Source: Lysobacterales bacterium (GTDB taxonomy: Bacteria; Pseudomonadota; Gammaproteobacteria; Xanthomonadales; SZUA-36). Taken from it: a DNA stretch of 64,000 nt. The stretch covers positions 54,776 through 118,775 of the forward strand of contig JAKITK010000002.1 in the NCBI GenBank assembly GCA_021648125.1, written 5' to 3'. Below the pieces are notes generated by a model. That model was not told the origin of the DNA, ran no database searches, and saw nothing but the letters and a program-made list of their open reading frames with translations. The position numbers and the translations under genes were made by a program. Positions 43,872 to 51,927 of this stretch are shown piece after piece (position 1 is the first letter of the stretch; each line of letters opens with the position of its first letter).

Positions 43872-44496
43872 TATTAGAGACATTGATTTCGAAGATGTCG
43901 GCAGCGCACCTCTACCGGCGCGTGCATTTCTAATCATCCTGCTGGCTGTAGTTATCGTTGTGACGGGATACCTACTGTTAATTAAGGATAAACAGGAAGA
44001 AATTCGTCGGGTCCAGGGGGCGGAACTAAGCCTTCGTCAGGAGTTCGAGTTTAAACAGCAAAAAGCGGCAAATTTAGATTCATATCGCAAGCAGTTGACC
44101 GATATGGAAGAAATGCTCAAAGTCATGGTGCGGCGCTTACCGGGTAAAACCGAGATGGACAAGCTGTTGGTAGATGTATCGCAAACTGCGCTGGGAGTTG
44201 GCATTAAAAATGATTTGTTTCGCCCTGGGGCAGAAATCGTGCATGATTTTTACGCGGAAAAACCTATAACCATCAAAATGCGCGGCAGTTTCCACCAGTT
44301 TGGTGATTTTGTCGGCAGCGTAGCCTCCTTACCCCGTGTAGTCATTCTAACCATGAATGATATAGCCATGAAAAAGGCCAAGGGTGATAATCCTGATGAG
44401 TTGGTACTTGAGGGAACCGTTAAGACCTATCGCTATGTGGATGAGGATGAATCAGCAGAAATTGCTGCCGCCCAGGTTGAAGGGGGTGGCTCGTGA
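43861..44496 (+). CDS. pilO: Type IV pilus assembly protein PilO
   Basis: 211 residues: short cytoplasmic N-terminus, membrane helix at about 20-42 (ARAFLIILLAVVIVVTGYLL), periplasmic coiled coil, and ferredoxin-like domain (PITIKMRGSFHQFGDFVGSV). It dimerises with PilN and links to PilP. It overlaps pilN by 11 bp and pilP by 4 bp. Confidence 0.95.
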   Translation: MLNDIRDIDFEDVGSAPLPARAFLIILLAVVIVVTGYLLLIKDKQEEIRRVQGAELSLRQEFEFKQQKAANLDSYRKQLTDMEEMLKVMVRRLPGKTEMDKLLVDVSQTALGVGIKNDLFRPGAEIVHDFYAEKPITIKMRGSFHQFGDFVGSVASLPRVVILTMNDIAMKKAKGDNPDELVLEGTVKTYRYVDEDESAEIAAAQVEGGGS

Positions 44497-45032
44497 TAAA
44501 AATTATGCCCGGTAAAGGCCGGATTATATTTTGTCTGTTATTTGTGGCGAGCCTACAAGCTTGCACAGGTAATATGGATGAAGTCAAACGCTATGTGAAT
44601 GAAATTAAGCAGCGCCCAGCAAATCCAGTTGAACCGATACCTCCAATTGCAACCTATGTGCCCGTTAGCTATCATGGTGAGGGAGCCCGCAACCCGTTTG
44701 CTGAAATCATCATGGCGAGGGCTGAGGTTGTTGCTGGTCCAGTTGGTACGAGTGGACCGCAGCCTGACCTTGAACGGCCGCGTGAGTTTTTAGAACAGTT
44801 TTCACTGGATACTTTAAAAATGGTAGGCACATTTTCTAGAGGTAATGATCAGTGGGTTCTGATCAAGGATCCGGATCTCGTCATTCACCGGGTGTCGGTA
44901 GGTGAATTTATGGGGCAGAATCGCGGAAAAGTTATTGCAATTTACCAGGATCACATAGAACTATCAGAATTGATCCCGAATGGAACTCAGGGATGGCTGA
45001 TACGAGAGGCTGCTATCGCATTAAATGAATAG
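44493..45032 (+). CDS. pilP: Type IV pilus lipoprotein PilP
   Basis: 179 residues from a GTG that overlaps the pilO stop (GTGA). The lipobox SLQAC places the lipidated Cys near residue 24. The beta-sandwich domain (GARNPFAE; LDTLKMVGTFSRGNDQWVLI) follows. PilP bridges PilNO and the PilQ secretin. Confidence 0.94.
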   Translation: MIKIMPGKGRIIFCLLFVASLQACTGNMDEVKRYVNEIKQRPANPVEPIPPIATYVPVSYHGEGARNPFAEIIMARAEVVAGPVGTSGPQPDLERPREFLEQFSLDTLKMVGTFSRGNDQWVLIKDPDLVIHRVSVGEFMGQNRGKVIAIYQDHIELSELIPNGTQGWLIREAAIALNE

Positions 45033-45065
45033 CCCACTCAAAATCAGTTTTAGAGGGATATAACG

Positions 45066-47264
45066 ATGAAAAACATTAGAATTAATGATAGACCACAGGG
45101 AAGGCGTGATATGAACAAGCAGACGCAAGGAATAACAACAGTAGCCAGCTCGGCCGCAGAAGGGGCAATCAACCCTCAGGCTCTTGTAACTCGACTGCTG
45201 ATCGGGTTATCACTGTTGTTGGTTACCGTATTATCAATGGCGACAGAGTTATTAACCGTTGATCACAATTTGAATGATGACGGCTCGGTAACTATTAACT
45301 TACAAACGAATGGCGATATGCCGGAACCGAAGAGCTTTATGACCGACAACCCTAATCGACTGGTTGTCGATATGGCTGATGTCATTGCTGATGGCTTTGA
45401 TTCAGTATTCGTTGGTCAGGGCGGAGTGAAAGAATACAGCCTTATGACCGCAGGTGAGCGCACCCGACTGGTCGTGGACCTTACTCAGTCGTCTTCTTAT
45501 GAAGTCGATGTTTCAGGTGACACGCTTTCCATCAACCTAATTTCGCTGGCTGACTTTGCTACCGGCGCTGCAAGCGCCGGAACTAACCAGATAACCAACC
45601 TGGATTTTCGGCGCGGCGATGCGGGGCAGGCGAAAGTTATTATTACCATGAGCCAGCCTGATGCGAGTGTTGCCGTGAATGAGCAGGGCGATAAAATTAA
45701 TGTGGAATTATTCAGTGTAGGTGTTTCTTCGGATAATCAGCAGCGACTGGATGTTAGTGATTTCGCTACCCCGGTACGCTTCGTTGAAGCCCGTGAAACA
45801 GGTGACGGCTCCCGGGTGGTTTTAACCGTTGCCGGTGCTTATGATCACACCATGTACCAGAGCGGCAATCAATTAGTCATTGAGGTGAGAAAACCTGCTA
45901 AAGTAGAAAAAGTAACTGCAAATGACATCCAGTTTTTTGAAGACAAATCCTACGACGGTGTAAAAGTTACCTTTAACTTCCAGGATATTGAAGTTCGCTC
46001 ATTATTGCAGATGATAGCCGATGTATCTGATCTGAATATTGTGGTTGCAGATAATGTAAGTGGCAGTATGACCCTGCGTTTGAAAAATGTTCCTTGGGAT
46101 CAGGCCTTGGATATGATCCTGGATGCGAAAAACCTCGATATGCGTAAAAACGGTGAAATCATTTGGATCGCACCGGCAGCTGAAATTGCAGAGCGTGAGA
46201 GATTGTTGCTCCAGGCAGCTGAAGACCGCAGGGTGCTAGAACCCTTGCGTACAGAGTTGGTTCAGCTTAGCTATGCTAAAGCTACCGACATACAGGAATT
46301 AATCATGGCTTCAGTTGAAAGTGCTGGAGATACTGAGACCGGCTTACTTTCCGGCCGTGGCTCGGTTACAGTTGATGAGCGCACCAATACCTTGTTGGTC
46401 AACGATACTAATGTAAAAATTGATGAAATTAAGCGCCTGATTGAAATCCTTGATCGTGCCGTGCGTCAGGTGCAAATTGAATCACGAATTGTCATAGCAA
46501 GAAGTGATTTCAATCGCGAGATTGGCGTGCGTTGGGGTGTAACCGGGTTTAGTTTCGGCAGCAATAATCTTGCATTTAGTGGTACGGGTGCGGGTGCAGA
46601 TTCTTTACTGGCCTCAGGAATAGACCCTGAAGATGGATCCAGTATTATTGAATTACCGGCATTGGGTAATCGATATGGTGTTAACCTACCGGTTGCTAAT
46701 CCTGCAGGCTCTTTCGGCCTGTCATTCCTTTCCAGTGATATCTTACTGGATCTGGAGTTAACCGCGCTTGAAGAAGACGGACAAGGTGAGGTTATATCCT
46801 CGCCTCGAATTATCACCGCGAATCAATCTGAAGCCTTTATTAAACAGGGCGTCGAGATTCCTTATCAGCAGGCGGCATCTTCCGGTGCAACCGCAGTTGA
46901 GTTTAAAGAAGCGGTGCTGGAATTGCGGGTAACACCTTTAATTACACCGGACAACCGGGTGCAGCTCGATATAGAAGTCCGTCAAGACACGGTTGGTGAG
47001 AACTTCGTACTGGCGGGTGGTTCGGTGATACCGGCGATTGATACGCGTGAACTAAATACCAGTGTATTGGTAAATAATGGGGAAACAGTAGTGCTAGGTG
47101 GTATCTACCAACACGAAACCAATGAGGCAGAATCAAAAGTACCGTTCTTGGGTGATATCCCATACCTTGGCGTGGCATTCCGTAAACGCAGTACAGAGAC
47201 ACAGAAACGGGAGCTGTTGATTTTCATCACCCCTAATATCCTCGCTGACCGGCCGCCACAATAG
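45066..47264 (+). CDS. pilQ: Type IV pilus secretin PilQ
   Basis: 732 residues. The signal region is near 45-60 (LLIGLSLLLVTVLSMATELL), followed by two AMIN domains (about 65-280), a short secretin/TonB domain (VKVTFNFQDIEVRSLLQMIA), an N1 domain, and the secretin channel with VPFLGDIPYLGVAFRKR near the end. It forms the outer-membrane pore for pilus passage. The start is either ATG 45066 or ATG 45111. A strong terminator follows. The aroK/aroB genes that often come next are not present. Confidence 0.95.
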   Translation: MKNIRINDRPQGRRDMNKQTQGITTVASSAAEGAINPQALVTRLLIGLSLLLVTVLSMATELLTVDHNLNDDGSVTINLQTNGDMPEPKSFMTDNPNRLVVDMADVIADGFDSVFVGQGGVKEYSLMTAGERTRLVVDLTQSSSYEVDVSGDTLSINLISLADFATGAASAGTNQITNLDFRRGDAGQAKVIITMSQPDASVAVNEQGDKINVELFSVGVSSDNQQRLDVSDFATPVRFVEARETGDGSRVVLTVAGAYDHTMYQSGNQLVIEVRKPAKVEKVTANDIQFFEDKSYDGVKVTFNFQDIEVRSLLQMIADVSDLNIVVADNVSGSMTLRLKNVPWDQALDMILDAKNLDMRKNGEIIWIAPAAEIAERERLLLQAAEDRRVLEPLRTELVQLSYAKATDIQELIMASVESAGDTETGLLSGRGSVTVDERTNTLLVNDTNVKIDEIKRLIEILDRAVRQVQIESRIVIARSDFNREIGVRWGVTGFSFGSNNLAFSGTGAGADSLLASGIDPEDGSSIIELPALGNRYGVNLPVANPAGSFGLSFLSSDILLDLELTALEEDGQGEVISSPRIITANQSEAFIKQGVEIPYQQAASSGATAVEFKEAVLELRVTPLITPDNRVQLDIEVRQDTVGENFVLAGGSVIPAIDTRELNTSVLVNNGETVVLGGIYQHETNEAESKVPFLGDIPYLGVAFRKRSTETQKRELLIFITPNILADRPPQ

Positions 47265-47290
47265 CCGCCTAAGCAGGAACCAGAAAAATT

Positions 47291-47317
47291 AAAGCCCGGG
47301 TTTTCCCGGGTTTTTTT
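47291..47317 (+). terminator. Intrinsic terminator after pilQ
   Basis: CCCGGG-TTTT-CCCGGG with flanking A/T pairs and a T7 run, 26 bp after the pilQ stop. Confidence 0.92.
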
Positions 47318-47354
47318 ATGCAGCAGCGGATCAGGATCAGGTAGACTGGCGGAT

Positions 47355-48164
47355 ATGAGTGAATTAAACAATTTAGCCGCTTATCGATTTACTGCCGGGA
47401 CTAGTCCATTGTTAATATCGGTTCCGCACAGTGGTTTGGGGCTACTGAAGGGTATGCAGGAAAATCTCAGCTCGGATGCTGTTGCACTGCCGGATACTGA
47501 TTGGCGCGTTGATGAACTTTATGCCGGTGTGGCTGATCTAGGCGCAGGTATGTTAATTGCAAATTATTCCCGTTATGTTGTTGATTTGAACCGCCCCGCC
47601 GATGATGCCCAGCTGTATGCCACTGAAACCAGTGGCTTGTATCCAAGCGAGACTTTTCTTAAACAGCCGGTATGGTTATATCAGTCTAAGGCAGATGCTC
47701 AGCAACAATGGATAATGAAAAATATATGGCAGGCCTATCATCAGAAAATAACACAGGAACTCCAGCGTATTCAACAGCGCTATGGCTATGCAATTTTACT
47801 GGATGCTCATTCTATCGCCCCCGTGGTACCTGGCCTATTCGCAGGTGTTCTACCCGATTTGAACCTGGGCAGCAACGATGGGCGCAGCGCCTCCGCTAGT
47901 TTAATTGCAATGGCGTATGCTAGTTTGGAATCACACGATTATAGCCGAGTGCTGGACGGCCGTTTCAAAGGTGGGGCAATAACCCGAGGTTTTGGCCGGC
48001 CTAATGAAAACATCCACGCCTTACAGTTGGAAATATCCCAGTCAACATATTTGCAGCTTGCGGACGCATGGCCACAGATCGATAAAGTCAAAGCCTCCCG
48101 GCTGCGACAGACTATTCAACGCTTGCTAAATAGCTTGCTTGAATGGCAAGCTGGACAGTCGTGA
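47355..48164 (+). CDS. hutG: N-formylglutamate deformylase
   Basis: 269 residues of the N-formylglutamate amidohydrolase family. LLISVPHSG near residue 20, DTDWRVDELYA, VVDLNRPADDA, LLDAHSI and FGRPNENIHALQLEI carry the likely metal ligands and substrate contacts. It releases formate and glutamate from N-formylglutamate, the last step of the five-step histidine pathway. It overlaps hutF by 4 bp (GTGA). hutH, hutU and hutI are not in the window. Confidence 0.92.
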   Translation: MSELNNLAAYRFTAGTSPLLISVPHSGLGLLKGMQENLSSDAVALPDTDWRVDELYAGVADLGAGMLIANYSRYVVDLNRPADDAQLYATETSGLYPSETFLKQPVWLYQSKADAQQQWIMKNIWQAYHQKITQELQRIQQRYGYAILLDAHSIAPVVPGLFAGVLPDLNLGSNDGRSASASLIAMAYASLESHDYSRVLDGRFKGGAITRGFGRPNENIHALQLEISQSTYLQLADAWPQIDKVKASRLRQTIQRLLNSLLEWQAGQS

Positions 48165-49528
48165 AGACATTTTTTGCTCCGAGTTTGTTGACAGACCAAG
48201 GTTGGTGCTCAGCCAGTGTACTCAGTGTTGATGCAGAAGGAATGATTAGCAATATTGCGCCTGGAGCTTCAAAAGATTGTGATGTCAGCCTTCAGGGTGT
48301 AGTTATACCCGGCATGATAAACCTACACAGCCATGCGTTTCAACGCAGTCTGGTTGGCAAAACGGGTTTGCGAGGCAGTGGCGATGATAGCTTTTGGAGC
48401 TGGCGTCAGGCAATGTATCAGCAAGTTGCTCAACTAAGCCCTGAAGCTATTGAAGCGGTTAGCGCCTATTGTTATATGGAGTTGCTTAAGGGTGGTTACA
48501 CCACGGTTGCTGAGTTTCATTATCTTCATCACCAGAAGGGTGGGGTTCATTATGCAAACCCGGCTGAAACCTCTATGCGGGTACTAACTGCTGCTGATGC
48601 CGCTGGCATCGGCGTGACTTTGCTGCCGGTTTTATATAGCTGGGCCGGATTTGGACAGCAGCCCCTGACAGAGCAACAGCTGCCCTTCAGGCATGATTTA
48701 AACAGTTACCTGCGGTTATTGGCTCAGCTGGATCAATATTGTGAAAATTCAAAATTGTTCGATTGGGGTGTTGCACCGCATTCAATAAGGGCTGTCAGCG
48801 AGTCGCAGTTGCAAGAATTAATGGTGGGCCTTGCGCAGCTAAATTTTAAAGGCCCAATACATATTCATATTGCCGAGCAACAACGAGAAGTAAAAGACTG
48901 TGTGGATTATTATGGCGCCAGTCCGGTTCGTTGGCTGCTGGATAAGTTGCCGGTAAATGACCGCTGGTGCTTGATTCACGCTACCCATGTAGATTCTCAA
49001 GAACTAAAAATGATGCGTACAGCAGATGTAGTTGCCGGCTTATGTCCCACTACTGAGGCTGATCTAGGGGATGGTATCTTTCCAGCAAGTCAGTGGCAGC
49101 ATCTTGGCGGTGCCTGGGGTATAGGATCTGACAGCAATCTGTGCGTTAATGCTACAGAAGAATTGCGCTGGTTGGAGTATGGCCAACGCCTGCAAGACCA
49201 GCAACGAAATCTTTTGGCAGCTCCCGGACAACTAGTGGGAGCAGAGTTGTACAAAAACGCTTTAGCCGGAGGTTTACAGGCGTTGGCGAAACCAAAAGCT
49301 AGGGGTTTTGCGGTCGGCCAACGGGCCGATATGCTGGTGTTGGATCAGGAACATACGCTGTTTTTGAATAAAGAAAAAGATCAAATACTGGATGCTTGGA
49401 TATTTGCCGGTGTTCAGGACATGTTATCGCAGGTATGGGTTGGCGGGCGCTGCGTAGTTGAGGCTGGTGAACATATCAACGCTGGTCGGATCGAAACCGA
49501 TTGGCGGCAGCTGTTGAAAAGTAAATGA
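48161..49528 (+). CDS. hutF: Formimidoylglutamate deiminase
   Basis: 455 residues from GTG 48161, which makes a 4-bp overlap with hutG; ATG 48143 is an alternative start. An amidohydrolase of the cytosine-deaminase type: zinc ligands in NLHSHAFQR, His in HIHIAEQ, His in LIHATHVD and Asp in IGSDSNLCVN. It converts N-formimidoyl-L-glutamate to N-formylglutamate and ammonia, feeding HutG. It overlaps the following methyltransferase gene by 4 bp. Confidence 0.92.
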   Translation: MKTFFAPSLLTDQGWCSASVLSVDAEGMISNIAPGASKDCDVSLQGVVIPGMINLHSHAFQRSLVGKTGLRGSGDDSFWSWRQAMYQQVAQLSPEAIEAVSAYCYMELLKGGYTTVAEFHYLHHQKGGVHYANPAETSMRVLTAADAAGIGVTLLPVLYSWAGFGQQPLTEQQLPFRHDLNSYLRLLAQLDQYCENSKLFDWGVAPHSIRAVSESQLQELMVGLAQLNFKGPIHIHIAEQQREVKDCVDYYGASPVRWLLDKLPVNDRWCLIHATHVDSQELKMMRTADVVAGLCPTTEADLGDGIFPASQWQHLGGAWGIGSDSNLCVNATEELRWLEYGQRLQDQQRNLLAAPGQLVGAELYKNALAGGLQALAKPKARGFAVGQRADMLVLDQEHTLFLNKEKDQILDAWIFAGVQDMLSQVWVGGRCVVEAGEHINAGRIETDWRQLLKSK

Positions 49529-50154
49529 CAACAGAAAATACTCATCTCGCCAAACTGGCGCTGGCCGAGAACCCCTCTGGAGAACGCAATAAACTGCCGA
49601 TCCTCGAGGTTTTGAAGGAATACTTGAATCCGGATGATCAAGTGCTTGAAATTGGCTCCGGTGGCGGCATGCATGCGATCTATTTCACCCAAAATTTGCC
49701 TGCGGTTCGATGGCAGATGACCGAAATGCCGCAATATATGAAAGCATTAGAGGCACGATTTATTCAGCAGGCGAACTCACAAATGTCACCTCCTGTTAGT
49801 CTAGATTGCCGGGTTGCTGACTGGGGTTTGCCCCGCCAATATAATGCGGTCTTCAGTGCTAACACCACACACATTATGTCATGGCAGGCTGTTTGTGGCT
49901 TGATGCATGGAGTACAGAAAGCACTAAAACCAGGAGGTTTGTTTTTGCTTTACGGACCATTTCGCTATAACGGTGAGGATACAGCGGCCAGCAACACAGC
50001 GTTTCATGAGTACCTGAAAAACGAATCGCCTGAGATGGGTTTGCGCGACTTCCAAGAGATGGCAGCCCTGGCTAATTTGGCTGGCCTGCAACTAATAAAA
50101 GATATCCCTATGCCGGCTAACAACAGGATTTTAATTTTCAAACATGAACAGTAG
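49525..50154 (+). CDS. DUF938 SAM-dependent methyltransferase-like protein
   Basis: 209 residues. SAM-binding motif VLEIGSGGGMHAIYF at about 39-53, and the DUF938 features FSANTTHIMSW and GPFRYNGEDTAASNTAFHEY. The substrate of this family is unknown. Four-base overlaps with hutF and an 11-bp overlap with msrC place it in one transcript, but a role in histidine breakdown is not known. Confidence 0.87.
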   Translation: MTTENTHLAKLALAENPSGERNKLPILEVLKEYLNPDDQVLEIGSGGGMHAIYFTQNLPAVRWQMTEMPQYMKALEARFIQQANSQMSPPVSLDCRVADWGLPRQYNAVFSANTTHIMSWQAVCGLMHGVQKALKPGGLFLLYGPFRYNGEDTAASNTAFHEYLKNESPEMGLRDFQEMAALANLAGLQLIKDIPMPANNRILIFKHEQ

Positions 50155-50623
50155 AGTAGAACAGTATCAGGGCCTGGCTACACAGGCAAAGGGCTTGCTG
50201 GCGGCCACAGATGACCCTGTGGCCAATGCGGCAAACCTCGCAGCACTAATTTTTAATATGCTCGAGCAGGTCAATTGGGCCGGGTTTTATTTTCTCCGCG
50301 ATGGCCGTTTATTAGTAGGGCCGTTCCAGGGCCAGCCGGCCTGTGTTGAGATTTCGTTAACCACGGGGGTTTGCGGTGCAGCCGCCAGCAGCGGCAAAAC
50401 CCAGCGGGTAGCAGATGTGCATGAGTTTCCCGGTCATATCGCCTGCGATGTAAACTCGCGTTCTGAACTGGTTGTGCCCTTGTATGAAGGTGGCAGTCTT
50501 ATCGGGGTGCTGGACCTGGATAGCCCGGTTATAAATCGTTTTGACCAAGCCGATCAACAAGGGCTTGAAACACTGGCTGAAATTTATCTTGAGGCTAGTG
50601 ATTTTAGTTATTTTAACAAGTAG
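50144..50623 (+). CDS. msrC: Free methionine-(R)-sulfoxide reductase (GAF domain)
   Basis: 159 residues of the GAF-fold fRMsr family. The three conserved Cys are present (QPACVEI, GVCGAA, GHIACDV), as are NWAGFYF, GPFQG and SELVVPL. It reduces free methionine-R-sulfoxide with thioredoxin. It is the last gene of the hutG-hutF-DUF938-msrC cluster. Confidence 0.92.
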   Translation: MNSRVEQYQGLATQAKGLLAATDDPVANAANLAALIFNMLEQVNWAGFYFLRDGRLLVGPFQGQPACVEISLTTGVCGAAASSGKTQRVADVHEFPGHIACDVNSRSELVVPLYEGGSLIGVLDLDSPVINRFDQADQQGLETLAEIYLEASDFSYFNK

Positions 50624-50745
50624 CTTCAACGGACATTTAAAGTGGCGTTATGCGACCCCGGCCTAAAGATTTTTAGGACAAAAAGTTCGGTAGCAAGTTT
50701 ATCGCCCGCTGGCTATCCTTGGGCGTAACTAAAATCACCGGGTGC

Positions 50746-50967
50746 AGTTTTTAGTCCAGTATTAGTGGCCTTTACTGGGTGTGCAACCCGCTCGGTTTCA
50801 GCGGGCGCAGTGCGCAAGTGCCCAAACGCTTGTTGGAAGGCTTTAGCGGGTATCTGCAAACCGATGGTTATGCTGGCTACAATGCAGTGGTTGCCGCCAA
50901 TGGACTGGTGCATGTGGGCTGTATGGCACATGCACGGCGGCGGTTGAGCAAGGGCGGTGTTTATTAA
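50746..50967 (+). mobile_element. IS66-family transposase fragment
   Basis: About 70 codons match the DDE region of IS66 transposases: VPKRLLEGFSGYLQTDGYAG, then YNAVVAANGLVHVGCMAHARR. The sequence stops soon after (SKGGVY), and the rest of the ~1.5-kb gene and accessory orfs is missing. It is a non-functional remnant that appears to cut a small ORF on the other strand. Confidence 0.85.
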
Positions 50968-50974
50968 CCGCTTA

Positions 50975-51061
50975 CTAATAATTAGTGATATCACTATTTA
51001 GCACGCCATTCGAAGCGATTTTTTGCTCTAGCGCATCAGTTAATTGATTCATTTTACCCAT
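50975..51061 (-). pseudogene. N-terminal stub of a possible small regulator
   Basis: Twenty-eight codons from ATG 51061 (MGKMNQLTDALEQKIASNGV) end at a stop next to the IS66 fragment. The start looks like a small regulator or antitoxin, but the piece is too short to assign. Two operator-like direct repeats lie just upstream (51072-51110). Confidence 0.3.
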
Positions 51062-51071
51062 CTCGATAATA

Positions 51072-51110
51072 CATAATAGATGAGTTATCGTTCATAACAG
51101 ATGAACTATC
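51072..51110. promoter_or_regulatory. Two 18-bp direct repeats, 21-bp period
   Basis: 51072-51089 and 51093-51110 match at 15 of 18 positions. The 21-bp spacing is two helical turns, as expected for side-by-side repressor binding upstream of an autoregulated gene. The downstream gene is truncated. Confidence 0.5.
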
Positions 51111-51197
51111 AATATTCAAATGGGCATTATTCAATGCATTGGTGGTGAAAGAAATGGTGTACAGAGTTCAAACATCGATTTAATTGTGGTCTGTCCC

Positions 51198-51313
51198 GAA
51201 TGGCACTAAGTTAAGGGGCTTTATCACTTGATCTATCAAGGACTTAACCCTTATTTAAAGCCACATTAGAGGGTGTTGATTCAATGCAAGAATGGCTTAA
51301 CTTAGTGCCATTC
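51198..51313. mobile_element. 116-bp MITE with IS4-type terminal inverted repeats
   Basis: Perfect 18-bp inverted repeats (GAATGGCACTAAGTTAAG at 51198-51215 and its complement at 51296-51313) flank ~80 bp without coding capacity. The adjacent GGTCTGTCCC occurs at 51188 and again at 51315 in direct orientation. The same end sequence occurs at 60558-60585 next to the C-terminus of an IS4-like transposase, so the element is probably a non-autonomous derivative of that IS. Confidence 0.85.
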
Positions 51314-51327
51314 TGGTCTGTCCCGAA

Positions 51328-51927
51328 TGGCAAGCCGTATCAACCTGGTTACGACAGGGTGAACGCCTAGCTAGTGAGATTAACTGCAAGCCATTTGATA
51401 AAGCTAAATTTATGCAGGCACTACCGGTATTGCGCGCACTGAGTAACGAAGTTGAACCTGGAATATTTGTACCAAAGCTAACCCAGATCTGTGCGGAATT
51501 AGGTGTAGCAGTTGTGTTTGCACCAACACCTAAGGGCTGCCCAGTCAGTGGTGCAACTCGCTGGCTTGCTCCCGATAAAGCCATGCTGATGCTCAGCCTA
51601 CGCCACGCGACCAATGACCACTTATGGTTTGCCTTTTTCCATGAAGTGGGTCACATTCTCTTACATGGCAAAAAAATGCTTTTTCTGGAAATTAAAAATC
51701 TTGACGATCAACATGAGCAAGAAGCCGATAAATTTGCGAGTAACTTACTCATACCACCAGCTGACGCAAAACGACTGCCAGAACTTGAAAAAACCTATGA
51801 TGCAGTCAAGCAGTTTGCCAGTAAACTGGAAATTCCACCCGCGATTGTGGTTGGGCGGATGCAAAGAGAGCAATTGCTGACATGGGGGCAACTGAATAAA
51901 TGCAAGGTGCGATATCACTGGCATTAA
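51328..51927 (+). pseudogene. ImmA/IrrE-type metallopeptidase lacking its N-terminal part
   Basis: The frame from TGG 51328 reads WQAVSTWLRQGERLASEI, then continues through ATG 51412 to 51927. The zinc protease motif HEVGH is at residues 77-81 counted from ATG 51412, with the third-ligand region EQEADKFASNLL. Full-length relatives carry an N-terminal helix-turn-helix domain and pair with HigB-like toxins; that part is missing and the homology begins right at the MITE flank. A shorter protein from ATG 51412 could still be made, so residual protease activity is possible. Confidence 0.7.
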
